Assembly: GCA_003439945.1 (NCBI GenBank)
Contig: QVRM01000292.1
Location: 926,001-990,000, forward strand
Origin: Dermanyssus gallinae
Taxonomy: Eukaryota; Arthropoda; Arachnida; Mesostigmata; Dermanyssidae
Direction of reading: 5' to 3'
Length of the DNA: 64,000 bases
The notes beneath the pieces are model-generated. The model did not search any database and had not been told where the DNA came from. It was given only the letters and a program-made list of their open reading frames with translations. A program made the translations under genes and the position numbers. Of this stretch, positions 34,074 to 46,329 are shown in pieces. Position 1 is the stretch's first letter. Every line of letters begins with the position of its first letter.

Positions 34074-34743
34074 CTAAACAAAACGACAGCGTTTGGACAT
34101 AAACAAACACAGAAACGAACAACGAAACACGCCAAAGAAAAAGCTGTTATAGCAGGTGTCTCATTTTGCCTGCCATAATTGTCAACACTGGCCACAGTAC
34201 GATTGCTTTGAAATAAAAAGAATCTATTGTATGTCGAATACGTCCAGAATAGTTTATGTATTATGCACACATTTTCAAATGATGGTAGGAAAAAAGTTGC
34301 ATAGCTCGTGTTCATTTTATAAACCTACTCATCGGGACACCGGAACACAATTGATTATCTACTTTATGTAACCTTGATTGAAATCTGCCAATCCTTTTGG
34401 CAACTTAAAATCTACTACTCGATCTCGACCTTCATACGCAGATGGAAAAGCTTTTTACAGCTGCCTTACATACTGCTTCGACCAGCTGCCTACTTACATA
34501 CATTTTTAGGCAGCTCGTACGCTCAACAATAAAAATAATTGAGGGAGTAATATTATACCAACTACTAGCACTACATATTCAGGTTTTAACGTTGCGAAGT
34601 ACTCTTCTCGCTGGAAAATCACCAGATACGCAAGTCAATGCAATACTTCCAACATATTTTTCGTAAACATATTTTCATGAATATTGAAAAAAAGTCTGAC
34701 ATAGCAGGACATCAATCTTACGTAAGCTGACTGACTGACTGAC

Positions 34744-35061
34744 CTCCAGCAATTGCTTTGATGAAGGTATGCATCATTAGCAGGCGATGATTACACCATA
34801 CGCCAATGTCGATATAGTAGTCTCCCCAAAAATCCAGCGGTACGCTAACTTGATCGTTCATCAGGTATGGTATTAAGTATGCCGACCAATTTTCTACCGT
34901 TCCACCGGGCGAGTTGTAAAAATACCGCCTGACTACGCTGTAGGCTGGACGGTCGCACTTTGTTTGGGTATTCGTGAACCTTGCTCGGGCTGCCGCAAAA
35001 CCGGGATCTATGTGTAGAGAAGTTTCTAGGCGTCGGTCGTGACGCGGGTCTCGATGAATAT
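34744..35061 (-). CDS. exon: FN3-like module with Cys pair (exon D)
   Basis: Acceptor TCCTATTACAG before 35061 and donor GTCAGT after 34744 give 318 nt, phase 1-1 (106 residues). Landmarks: LETSLHIDPGF, TKCDRPAYSVV, WSAYLIPYL, GDYYIDIGVWC. The YYIDIGVWC end corresponds to KIQIAVTGHC in exon 13565-13308 and HVNITARSRC in exon 39264-38992. The donor lies at the edge of a (GTCA)n run (34727-34743), so several GT sites follow in series. Confidence 0.7.
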
Positions 35062-35177
35062 CTGTAATAGGAAGTCGCGCAGTTATTATTGTTATTATTT
35101 AACCAGTGTGAACACGCATTAAGCGTATGTTTACGACCGAAACTTTAAATACATACGCACACACACATACACACTGA

Positions 35178-35260
35178 CCAAGATGGTTTAGTGGCAAAGC
35201 CTCTGCCTTGCATTCAGGAGGACTGGGTTCGAGATCCAGACCGGCCACTCTTAAATTGGT
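35178..35260 (+). repeat. tRNA-Ala-like segment (pseudogene or SINE head)
   Basis: A-box-like TGGTTTAGTGGCAAAGC, a CTTGCAT loop with TGC in the anticodon position, and B box GGTTCGAGATC with a pairing T stem (CTGGG/TCCAG). The acceptor stem does not pair well, so it is unlikely to be an active tRNA. Confidence 0.5.
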
Positions 35261-35499
35261 TTGCATGGTTTCTAATTTAGACAAGGTAAATGCCGGAGTG
35301 GATTACAAATTAGGCATGACACGAAAAAAAAAACGTACACGGGCAATTGTCTTACGAAAAATCAAAAACAAAAACATACACACTTAGCGAGTGATAACGT
35401 GCTACATACGTACATACGAGTATACCCACACTTGCCTATGACACGATTCCTTTTCCGTTAGGCGTATCTACCATTCCACTAATCAAACTGACATGTAAA

Positions 35500-37900
35500 T
35501 AATAGCAAGAGCTGCAGGAGTTCCAAAGGCTCTTTTTGTATCATATCGTCTTCGCATAAGTTCGCCATCACCGACGTTACATTTGGGATAGTAAAAAAAT
35601 CTTAAGAGAAAATGTCGAAAAGAAAGCAACCAGGGAACAGATAAATGAAGCTCAAAGAGACTGGCATACATTAGATAGCTGGTCACAAAAAGGCTCGAGA
35701 GGGAAGTCCCGTTTTCAACATCCAGAGAATAACGGAACAACCTCTACACAAACACAATGCATAGGATCAAAGTAATACTCTAAATTGCAACAGGAGTAAA
35801 TACGCACCTTGCATGGTAAGATGGCTGCATGGAGAGGAGCTGAGTTAGTGGCGGTAAGCGAACCAAATAAAGCGATGCTATCAAACAAACAGGAATCGTT
35901 TTTAGATCGAACCAAGAGTGCAGTATTTATAAACGTCGGTTCCGTACAAATCACAAAGCAATTAAACGGGCACGGGTTTTTATGAGAGAAATCGCAAAAC
36001 AACTTGAGACTGTACTCTTGTTACAGCAGCCCCAACGACAGCCTTGATGAACTCGAGGATCTACTCAGCGAAATAGGAGTATCAATACATGAAGCCACAA
36101 AAGGAAAGAGCGTAATCGTGAGAGGACACTTCAACGCGGCATCGGAAACATGGGGGTCGCGGCAAGTAAACACGAGAGGAAGAACCTTGATTGAATGGGC
36201 AGCCAGCCTAGACCTACATATACACAAAAACGTTGGCAAAAACCCGACCTTCTAGAAGGCCGGACATCAGTCAACAATCGATCTAACATTATGATAGATA
36301 CAATGGCTAACAAAATATAAGAATGGACAGTGCTTACCGAGAAAGAAAACCTCAGCGATCACTATTGCATTAAGTTAAATATTTATTGCGGCAAAAAACG
36401 CTGCCTATAAGAAGCACACAAAACGTAACACAGGATCAAGGACAAAAATATCTTTAGTGCGAACTCAAGAAGGCATCCTTACAACTCCTTACCCCCCCCC
36501 CCCCACCCAGAAGAACTGCACGACATCTTCACCAGGACCTGCACCAGAGCTACTAAGTCCCCTCACCCAGGATAGGCTATCTGTTAGCCAAAATAGTGGT
36601 GAAATAGCGTCATAGTGCAAGAATTGGGCGGACTGTAACAGAGCCAACAGGGAGCTCAATAGCACCGTAAGATCCCGAGATCCTCGCCTTGGACAAATAT
36701 AGAAGCTGTAGGGTGCTTTAAAAGAGAAAAAATGCAGGCAGCATTTTTTCTCTCTTGTTTTTTTTAGAGTAGAGGCGGTCCCGGTTCCCAAAAGTAACAG
36801 AAAGTACAAATCCATACGTTTTCTGAACAATCTAGCAAAAGGGTATCAGGCAATTACAGAAAACAGACTTGAAATCGTTTGCGGAACATTATGGTTTAAA
36901 TTCGGCCAACCAAAACGCATTTCGCAAAAACAGATCAGTTCTCAGAGCAATACAGCGAATAACAGCCAAAGCTGACTTTCTTCACGGTTTGCCTATATAC
37001 AAACAGAAACTTCGTGTGCCAGTCCTTCTTAATGTCAGGAACGCGTTTAACAGTCTGCCTTGAAAAGCGACAGCCTGGTAAGAAACGGGACTCTTTTTGT
37101 AAGGGCTGTCTTCAGGTACCTGCTAGACAGAAGAATGTAACGGCACACTGGAGATAGACACGACGGCTGGAGTCAAGAGTCAATACTAGGTCCCCAGCTC
37201 TGTAACATAACATATGACGACGCCCTGAGATAGGAAGATCTCCCACAGGAAGTGGAGGTGATTGCGTACGCGGATGATTTGGCCTTCAATGCTCAAGAAA
37301 AGACAGATGAAGAACTTGAATTAAGGAGAAACATGGGTCTTCGGTCGACCACGAGATAGATAATAGAGCTGGTCTACAACTTGTCCCCAAAGAGCGAGGC
37401 CATTCTTCTGACAGGGAGAAAAATAATGAGGAGCCTGAAACTGAAGGTGGCGGGCCAGAAGATCAAGCAAGTAAGAGAAACTAGATACCTTAGTGTCCTA
37501 CTAGACAAGCGTCCTAGGGGCACTTGTCATATCAGAAAGTGCACGGCCAAGGCGGCTAAAGCGGCCAAGGCGATAGGCAAGATCGGGCCAAGCTTACGAA
37601 TAAATTGCATTCTTCGCGGCGCCAATCTTGCTACAGCACACCCTAAAAACGACGACGGCAAGAACAGCCCTAAAAAGCACGCAGAAATCCTGCAGGCCTG
37701 CCGCACGGTTAGCACGAACGGCACTGGCTGGTTCTCTAACTTGGGACATAATAGTAAACAAAAAGAGAAGGATGCGGGAAGAAGGGCCTCTGAGTCTCTA
37801 ACAAAGAAGCTAACAGGAAAAAACGATAATGTTGTGGCCATTCCCACACGCTTTCCCGGCGTCATTCACTTTGCCTGCTCATACCGGACATAAAAGGTGA
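35500..37900 (+). pseudogene. R1-like retrotransposon (EN and RT), decayed
   Basis: EN part (36004-36255): LYSCYSSPN, VIVRGHFNA (catalytic GDFNA changed to GHFNA), WGSRQVNTRGRTL.EWAASLDLHI and PTF. RT part: FRKNRSVLRAIQRI, VLLNVRNAFNSLP (about 37020-37060), IAYADDLAFNAQ (37264 on), LSPKSEAILLTGRK and TRYLSVLLDKR. 36719-36768 holds imperfect A/T-rich inverted repeats. Stops interrupt both domains. Antisense to the host gene, in the intron between exons 39264-38992 and 35061-34744. Confidence 0.75.
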
Positions 37901-38990
37901 ATAGATGGCCTGGTCGGGGAAATGACCTTTTTCCCTACGCAGTGTCTCACGGTGATTCTCAAAGAGACCTCTACGGTGATATTTTTAAAGAGACCTTTTT
38001 TGTATGAACAAAGCCCTCTCAGAAACCTGCGATGGGCCAGAAAAGAAGAAAAACATGAAATCCGAAAACCAGACCCGCCGAGAAGTATCATGAGAATGTT
38101 TGTAGATTGCATATGCAGCACCCCCACTCGTAGAAGCAGTGCGTAACACACTCTTTCACACACAAAAAAAGTTCGTCGCGTGATACTCCCTGCTGCGAAA
38201 CCACACGTATTTCAAATATGCCGAGAAAAATGTCGTCGTCGTTCTTGTGTCCCTGTGCCAATAATGATCTCTCAATAAACCTAGTTTGGAAACAACAAGT
38301 TTTTTTCGTTACACAACTTTACAAATTGTTCTTGTACTGCTGCAGCTACCGCTACGATATGGCCCAGACTAATGTCTTGTGTTGTTTGTCTTGTAGATGT
38401 CGCCGAATATTTCGTTTGCGTTTCGACAGCATCGCTTATGTCACTCGTGTGTTGTTGTCGTACGGCTCGGTTTGATCATTTGCATGGTGCCACTCGCACT
38501 GCACAATTGGCCAACTGACGTCACGTTTAACGGTACGATTCACTGGCTACCAGGTTGCGACGCTGCACACTGATTTTGGTCACCATCGGCTGCTAAACGT
38601 AAGTGATAAACTCTTGGGGTTCTTACCTCTATGAGGAGAAGTCTTCTGGTGATTTGGTCCTGCAAACCAAAATAGTCAAATTAAGCACAAAGTGTCATAT
38701 AGCGGGTAAAGTAGAGGCTCCAGGAAAACTAGTCACCGCGCTTAATCAACCAAAGCCTAGAAACAACACGCCGCATACAGTGCCCAAAGTGAACACTGGT
38801 GTCATTGATAGTTTCTTTGCAGACAACAGTCGCATTCCACTCTTAACTAACTAACTAACTAACTGTCTAGTGTATACGCTTCGATGAAAGCTAAATCCGT
38901 AATGCCGGTAGATTTGAAATACATCTGCACGTATGTTGAGAAAGTCAAAGCCGAGTCATAGAAAAAAAACTACTTGAGATAGTTCACTCA
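37901..38990. other. intronic interval
   Basis: No gene supported. (TAAC)n at 38843-38864. A plus-strand frame from 38399 (58 codons) starts with a hydrophobic VVVVRLGLIICMV stretch, but no clear donor follows in frame. Confidence 0.35.
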
Positions 38991-38991
38991 C

Positions 38992-39264
38992 CTGTAAAGA
39001 TGTGCCCCTTGTATAGCAAGGGTGGCATGCACCTGCTCCGAGCTGTAATGTTTACGTGCAATCCTCGTTCATAATCTTGAAGCAGCATCATGCCCTCCAT
39101 TGTCATGTGCGGGTTTAATGTTACGTAGCTAATCTGGCCGTCGTATTCGATCGTCATGTCAATATAATTACTGCAGCGAGAAAGCACGCCACGAACTTCG
39201 AGATCAACCATGTCCTTTCGTTCGTTCTCCAGGCTGATTTCAAGGGTGCGCACCGTCTCCACGC
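38992..39264 (-). CDS. exon: FN3-like module with Cys pair (exon E)
   Basis: Acceptor GCGATTTGCAG before 39264 and consensus donor GTGAGT after 38992 give 273 nt, phase 1-1 (91 residues). Landmarks: VRTLEISLENE, DLEVRGVLSRC, IDMTIEYDGQISYVTL, LHVNITARSRC, YKGHIFTG; the ending matches YYGTIDTG of exon 13565-13308. It is the most upstream exon found; the start of the gene lies further right or was missed. Confidence 0.72.
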
Positions 39265-39429
39265 CTGCAAATCGCATCAAAAACGACAGTACGAACTTTT
39301 CTATTACTGCAGGATTTTGTCTTCGGACGGATTTGTACAACATACTACTATAACATGTCCCTAAGCTAAGCGACCCTGGCGTGCATATAGACCTAATAGG
39401 TGTTCAATATTGTAACGAAGTGATCTGGG

Positions 39430-39995
39430 AGTACCTTTAGGCGAACCTCGAGGTGCTCGATCGTATAAAGCCAGCATTTCTCAACGTGTCATGGGGCTGC
39501 ACCGCTCAACACAAAACAGATTAGTTTACCTCTTGGTTGATACGCCGCTTCTTATAGAAGATCTTAAACGACGTTTCGACCTTCCGGCTACTTCAGCTAA
39601 CTTAGCTTATGGGAGCGGAAGATGGCAGAAATTTACCCTGAATTCTATGATACGGGCGCAATGACCAACGACGCATGGAAGGACGACGCATGGAAGGGAC
39701 TCAACCACATTCCCTGCGAAACATTAGGTTTTCATGTCCCGTGTGATACCTGTATTTGCAGTAGGTACGGGAACTTTTTTTGCGGGAAAACGCCAGGTAC
39801 CACGCAGCGTCATGCCCAGAAGTGACTTCGCTAGAGAGTCTCGTTCTAATGGAGGGGTCCCAATAGCGTATTATTTTTATCATGAGTACATCGGAAAGGA
39901 GATTGTCCTCGATGTATATTTGAATACGGAACTGTCATCTGTGTACTAACACCAGTTTTACAATGTACCTAACAAAGGTGATAATAAACATCATA
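39430..39995 (+). pseudogene. family V LINE C-terminus and 3' end
   Basis: Across two shifts the plus strand reads RVMGLHRSTQNRLVYLLVDTPLLIEDLKRR, GSGRWQKF, then a Cys/His cluster (CETLGFHVPCDTCICSRYGNFFC) likely to be a zinc finger, then VPIAYYFYHEYIGKEIVLD and a stop at 39947-39949. AATAAA is at 39983-39988. The first part recurs at 6425-6492 and the last at 5115-5165. Taken alone, the segment after 39750 mimics a host terminal exon. Confidence 0.65.
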
Positions 39996-41282
39996 AATGT
40001 AATATTGTAACGAAGCTAGCTAACCACTGTGTAGCAACCAAACTGTGTTCCAGTCACTGCACCGCATTGACCAGTGACTTCAATAGACGACCAATATTAA
40101 ACATCCAGCCCGATGTGAATCACAACGACCTACGCCGCCGATAACTGAGGACGTCACTAGACCAGTGAAACGCAGATCCCAATCGGCGGTGGGAACCACG
40201 ACGATCAAGGGACCGTCACCGACCAGCTACATACATGCAGACAACCACCACATGGCACGTACAACGTCATCAACGGACCGCCCCACAACCCGAACATCGG
40301 CAACAAATTATCATCAAGATTGCGTGCACCAACCTGCGGGGACGTGCAGCTAATCCGACCAAGTAGCGACGTGTCAAAGATTCGAGTTGTCATTACACAA
40401 TACTACTATATGTATACGAACGCTACGGCGTCCCTTGAGCATGTAAACAGCCCGGGGAAGAATGATCAGGAGGCGCATCCTTCGTCCGGCACGCTACAAG
40501 TCAGACCTCACGTTGTGTGTTGTCACTCATCGTCCTGAGTCTCTCGCTGTAGTACCCGCCTACTACTGAGCTTGCATTCCCCATCTGCCTTAGCGTAACC
40601 CCAACATCGTTGCAATCTGCACTACTTCGAGCTCAATGAAGTGCTGTGCTTTTCTCACCTTGCAATCACAGAACAACTGAGCATCTTGTCAGTAGGCTTT
40701 GCCTATGCTGTGCTCTATGTCAATATGTCAAGCTATAAAGACATGTTTGTGTACCTAGCAGATTTCATTTCTCATCCGTCTCTCGTTATTCTTAGAGCTT
40801 GAGTCGAGCACGTGAACACCTAACTAACATTTCACATTTAGACACTGCTTGGCTTGCGCTATTACATTTTTCTACAAAAGCATTTATAAAAAAAAACACT
40901 CCTAGTTAGTAATCAGAGTCAAAAATAAATTAATCATGAATAGTCAATTCGGCTAATTCCTTAGACAAGAGGAGAAGATAGCCGACGCGTCGATTTTGCA
41001 TGCATGCCGGGAGAACTTGAACTGTGTAAATAAGCTCGATAGGCGAGTACGTAAAGCGGTAAGCACTGACCCTTGTCGGTTGTCCAAGTCGAATGCGGCA
41101 ATCATTAAACGAACAAGGGACTGGATGCCTTACGCGGAATGCATTGAAACGTCGAAAAAAACGGCTAAGGAAATAGCCTCAAGGTTGGGTTGGCTAGTGG
41201 AGACAAGGTGACAGAGAAAGGTTACGAGGAAACGAGAACAATTGAGCAGGCAGGCCCCTCAGTTGACAGAGTTTCGACGCAC
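39996..41282. other. unassigned interval
   Basis: 40080-40330 is unusually rich in ACC/CGA. Plus-strand frames at 40320-40538 and 40996-41211 have no motif I can name. Confidence 0.35.
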
Positions 41283-41397
41283 CTTCACATATATCTATAT
41301 AGGTATCTAGGGCTCACTTTACTTCACATATGTCTATATAGGTATCTAGGGCTCACTTTACTTCACATATATCTATATAGGTATCTAGGGCTCACTT
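41283..41397. repeat. 39-bp minisatellite, three copies
   Basis: Units begin at 41283, 41322 and 41361 and are nearly identical. The unit is 13 codons long and is open in one plus-strand frame (LHIYLYRYLGLTL-like, three times). Confidence 0.93.
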
Positions 41398-44300
41398 ACC
41401 CCATCTGGATGTATTATCGTGCAGAAGGATAAGAGCACAAACTAAGAAGTGAGTGAGCACAGAAATGCTACCTCACTGTTGCCTGTGAAAAAATGTCTTG
41501 CAATACCGGACCGCATGAGGGAATACGGCTTTAAACTGTTTAGGAGTTTCCCACTGATCATTGAAGGCCACCAATGATATGTATGTGCATAATTTATTCA
41601 GAAAACTCCCTACAGAGGAAAAAAGAGACATAGCTCATTTGCGATTTTTGTGCACTCTGTATCACGGCTAGGTTACTAGCGTAATCTTGCCGTCCTCTGC
41701 GCATGGGCCGGCCGTCGCCAGGAAGGCCTTGTGACTTATCGACTCTGCAAAATCTCATTATCACAATGTGTTTGGTTTGAGCTCTATTTCGAGCGAATAG
41801 CTTTCTCACGTACAAAACCTTGGTTATCGGATGATATTTTCTGTCTAGTTACGCCCTAAGTCCCCTACCCGGTCCAAAAGTTATATCGAATCGTTGGTTA
41901 CATCTAAGACCAATCGGCATCCTACAAAGTATTTGCACAGTCTGTGTGCACAATAGACACTCAATTTGAAGAAATGTAGTCGGGAGTTGAAATCCAACTC
42001 TACGTCACGCTAAACTGCCACAAAAAATAGGCACAGCAGCGCTATTTCTACAAATGCCAGCAAAGTCCGTTAGACGGAGAAGTTTTTCGTTGCTGTCGCA
42101 GAACATACGATATCTGTTATGTACTTGACCACGGTATAGAGACATTTAGAACAAACATGTCTTGTTGAATATATACAGACCGACCAGCATAGAATTAAAA
42201 CATTTTTTGAGGCGGTCGTTTTTAATTCTAGACCATCCTCCCCCTTCCCGAGCTTTGAATCGCCGAGCGACACATCTTCTCTGTGCCAGAGGTCACAATA
42301 AATCTATTCGGAGGTAGCTTCAAGGAAAATATGTTTAATCTTCTTCGAAGTCAGCCCATAAGATGCTGCCTCTTAATGAATAGTTAAATGCATTTATTTG
42401 ACAAAATAACGCAGGTCTAATTATAGCGCAATCAGACGCCGCTAGTCTATTCCGATTTCTGTTGAATCATAATAGATTGATAAAGACAAAAGATAGTCCT
42501 GTAAAATAGCCGATAAGAACAATTCGGAAATGCCGGTTGATATTTCTGATTACGTAGAAGCGACTCAACATGCGACACCCAGAAAGACATAACAAAGTGT
42601 TCTAGCAGTTGGACTTCTTGTGAAGTAGTGTGTAGGAAGAATCGATCTCTACATTGCTTAGAGTAGTTTTAAAATCCATATTGCTTGAATGGGACACCAT
42701 ATATTAGACATCGATACCGGTTATTACAGGAACTGGTAAAAAGGCATGAAAAATGCCACACACAGCGTGTCATGAAGCTAGACAAAGGACCTTTGGTAGC
42801 AAGGGCAGCGAAAAATGCAGCAAGGGTATATGATTAATGAAACTTGTCTACCCAACATACGCTAATTGAAAACTACCGACTACATTGTGCTCTCTGAAAA
42901 ATTTGACAACTTTGATTCTCAAATTAGTTATGGGAGAAACCTGTCAAATCAAAGGCCCATCATAGTGAGCTCGTGGCAGCTAACGACGAGCCTTGGGACA
43001 TCTCCATCAAAAACACTAAACTCTTAAACGGGGAACGTCAGCATAAAAGAGTAGATGCGTTTGCAATTTATAAGAAAAAACGAAACATAAATCAACTCTT
43101 CAATTGGAAAATTGAAAAGTCACTCTTCCGTGGATTGATCCATGGTGATCGACCGAAAGATCTACGAAAGACGCACTTGTTACGTGTATCCCTGAAGCTT
43201 TCGTCCATGCATTTGCATTGGATTGCGATCCGTGCTCAGAAATAGTCGAATACGACGAGTGTGGGCCATTGTATCGCTAGATAATTAGATAGGAATGAAC
43301 CAACACAGAGCACACAAAGCGGCATGGTATCTGTTTCTCTACGCTAGCACAGCAGTTACGTACAATAACAGTTTCACCTGACAACCACCTGGCGACAGTA
43401 ACGCAGTAACGGCAATTATCCAAAGTGTATCCAAAAACAAAGCTGAAACAAAGCCTTGCCAACTTGCCCACTAAGCAGTCACTAATCGCGAACAGCGAGT
43501 GCTGTTCCGTGCTCACAATAAGCTCGAGCCACCACCATGGTGACTCTAGTCCATCTTGGTTGACGTGGCTACGCAATGCGTTGCCTAGAAAGTAGCCATT
43601 TTGCACTGAGTTCATACATAGCTTCACGAGCTCATGCGCCGCACGGTACTACGCGCCACCTCACGAGAGCAAGACACTCTCCATCGGCCGTAGCCATAGG
43701 CATGCGCATACTCTTCCATACGCAGCACACATAGAGTGCATCACTTCATAATTCACTTTCTCTCCGCAAAAGCACTTGCGTAGTAGGTTAGTCATGCATA
43801 TGATCGCCATACATATGCATGACGTTCTACGTTTTAGATGGTTGAGTAAATGATACTCATTACGATATGTACGTATTGAATAAACCACTTCTGCGCTGTT
43901 GATGACTGAACAAATAACTAATACTCATAATGTGAACTAACCCGCCGCGATGCGTGTCCATAGCAGTATAATCAGTATGGCCGCTCTCACCAACATATCG
44001 ACAATGAATAACGAATATCTCGGCTAGTGACGTGCTTTCGGGCCATAAATACCGTTTTGACCTGCAGAATGTCAAATATATTATGGGGGAGATAAATAAC
44101 CCAGCGCGCGTCATGTTTGCAAACACGATGATTCGTCGGTCCACAGGTCGTCGATTGTAGAAGTAATTAGTGTCTTTAACACTTTTCGACGATACGTTAA
44201 CTATTCGGGAACTACGCTGTCGCACGAAACGTACACAAATCTTAGAGTTGTTTTACGTCTCCAATAATTTGATAACAATGAAGCAACCTTGTGCATTGTA

Positions 44301-44800
44301 AGTGGGCCGCGTGCTTTTCCTAAGCTTGTGCTACAATACCTTCAAGTACTTGGTCTGCCGTTAGGTCTATGGCCGCCCGATACTTTGTTGTCTATGGAAG
44401 GCTATTACAGGAGAAAGTACAGCGTATAAATCACCTTTCTTTGCAGCATTTTCAGGCCACGCTGTTACATCAGGAAAGCCCGCATTTAACTTTCGTCTAA
44501 ATGCCCAACGTATATTAGTGACGAAACTATGGCCGTATCTGTTGTAGTAGGCATATATATACAAATTTGTTTCACCAGAAATTGGTAGATATTACCTAAA
44601 ATTCATGTCGGCTAATAACGTCTTTCGCAACTGCAGGCGTCGAACCAGCTTTTATTTCCTTGCATTGCAGTATATGGTATCGGTCAGTATTACATGTGCC
44701 ACAATATTTACAGACCGTCTTCAATTTCAAAGCAATACCATTTTAGGCATATACATATATTGGTGGTAGCCATGCCAGGTAGATCTACAGAGTACGCATC
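41398..44800. other. unassigned interval
   Basis: No gene or element recognised. A possible minus-strand exon sits near 41753-41686 (acceptor ATTTTGCAG; ATAGPCAEDGKITL resembles the end of a Cys-pair module), but its donor is weak and it is not called. Confidence 0.3.
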
Positions 44801-44809
44801 TGTTTACTT

Positions 44810-45700
44810 GTATTCACTGCTTCCAGCGGCCTGCCGTAAATGCAGGACCGTCAGTGAAACTCTTCATGGCAAAGCACACATTACGCTTTTCTCTATAGGC
44901 ACAATATTGCTTTACAACCAGTGCGCTGAAATCGTATTTGTCCTGGATAAGATCTTCTACAACGCTTCGCTTTTGGCATAGTTCCCGCGCCAAGGCTGTC
45001 GATGCGTTAGGCGGCAGTCCAAGCATATACTTCACAAAATTCGCTTTTATTTTGTCTATTTCTTTCATGTTGTCTAAGGTTAAGTTTGATGCAATGGCCC
45101 GAAGGCAGTGTTATAATCGGAGCTATTTTTACCTTAAAAAGGTTTATTCCAGTCTTGTGTAATATCTCCAAGTAGCGTCATGGCCGATACTGCTTTTGCA
45201 CGCTTCTTCTCTATGTGTCTTGTAATTGATAGGTCGGGTGTTAAGATAACCCCGAGCTAGCTAGCTAAATTGACTTACTAATTTGACATTTTGGTCATTA
45301 ACCCTGATGATATAGTCAAGACTGGCGTATCGGCCTCCTCGAGAAAATCGAAGGATTTTTGTCCTGGATGTAATTGTTGTATGTATTAATTGTAGGCTTA
45401 TACTGTGCGCACCATTGAGTCATTTCAGTAAGGTAAAACTGTAGGTGTATTCTTGTCTTGGCCGTCAGCGTAGAATACATGCGGGGCTAACAATTTAAAG
45501 TGTTTGGCTTAACCCTGCAACATAAAGGATGAATAAGAAAAAGCTTGCCGTGTCGCCTTGTGCTAGCGCAATGGTCTGTCTGTATAATCTCTTGCGCAAT
45601 ACAGTGAGGCCCATTTCTAATTGTGATGTCGTTCGCAGTGAGAATGCCTCCGATTAGGTTGAACATTTGACCTAATCTCAAAATTTGGATTTACCACGAT
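44810..45700 (-). pseudogene. family V-like LINE fragment
   Basis: Minus strand: MFNLIGGILTANDITIRNGPHC (RT palm region, compare NHIFIKNGDHC at 9.1 kb), intermediate decayed YLGV-type segments, then MKEIDKIKANFVKYMLGLPPNAS..LARELC..SVVEDLI. Two clear frames, many stops between. Confidence 0.6.
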
Positions 45701-46329
45701 ACGCCTGAGTGTACTGAATAGTGTACTACAAAAATAGTGCACCTGGTAAATGTGCGTTAAAAAAGTCGAATAGTGTTTTATTAGCCGTCAATGTTCGTCA
45801 TATATATTTATTTGCATAAAGATTCATACTTCTGAACCATACATACATAGAGGCTTTGGCTCTTTCGCCATTACTTTGCCAAAGTGAAAGGAGCACCAAG
45901 TTTCACGATCTTCAACATCCGACGGAATTTCAGAGATTTTTTAATATTTCAGTAAAGAAGCACGCCCGCGTAAGCCATGATAAGGCTATGACTCACATCT
46001 CTACAGCCGCAATAACAAAATTGCACAAATGAATATCCTTACCCACTGTATTCTCCTGGATTGGCCTTTTGTGATTTTTCTTTTTTTAGACATTGAGATC
46101 TGGCTCGGGGTAACAACATTTTTGTTCGATTAAGAAATTATCGTTGAGGTGGGTGCGTTCTTTTTATGGAGGCCTCAAGGCTTCCTTTATTTCCTAAGAA
46201 ATCAAAAAGTTAGAACACCGCTTTACTACGTGTGCACAGCTCCATGATGCGACTGCGGTGTAAAACAAAATAGAGAATTATCTTAAAAGTAGATCATTTT
46301 GGTGCTTGCTCTGGTTACTGAATGAACAA

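Noticed and set aside
35178..35260. Functional tRNA-Ala(TGC)
   Set aside because: Acceptor stem does not pair and the anticodon stem has mismatches.
39734..39949. Plus-strand terminal exon of a host gene (TTTGCAG acceptor, phase 1, stop, AATAAA)
   Set aside because: The sequence just upstream matches the family V thumb region at 6.4 kb and the sequence around the stop recurs at 5.1 kb, so it is the C-terminus of a LINE.
40320..40538. 72-codon plus-strand frame with IRVVITQYYYMYTNA, reminiscent of an FN3 strand
   Set aside because: Splice sites are poor, the rest of the frame is not module-like, and composition suggests chance.
41686..41753. Possible extra minus-strand exon ending like a Cys-pair module
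   Set aside because: The acceptor is good, but the only donor (GTAACC) is weak and the phase (1-0) does not fit a single-exon module.
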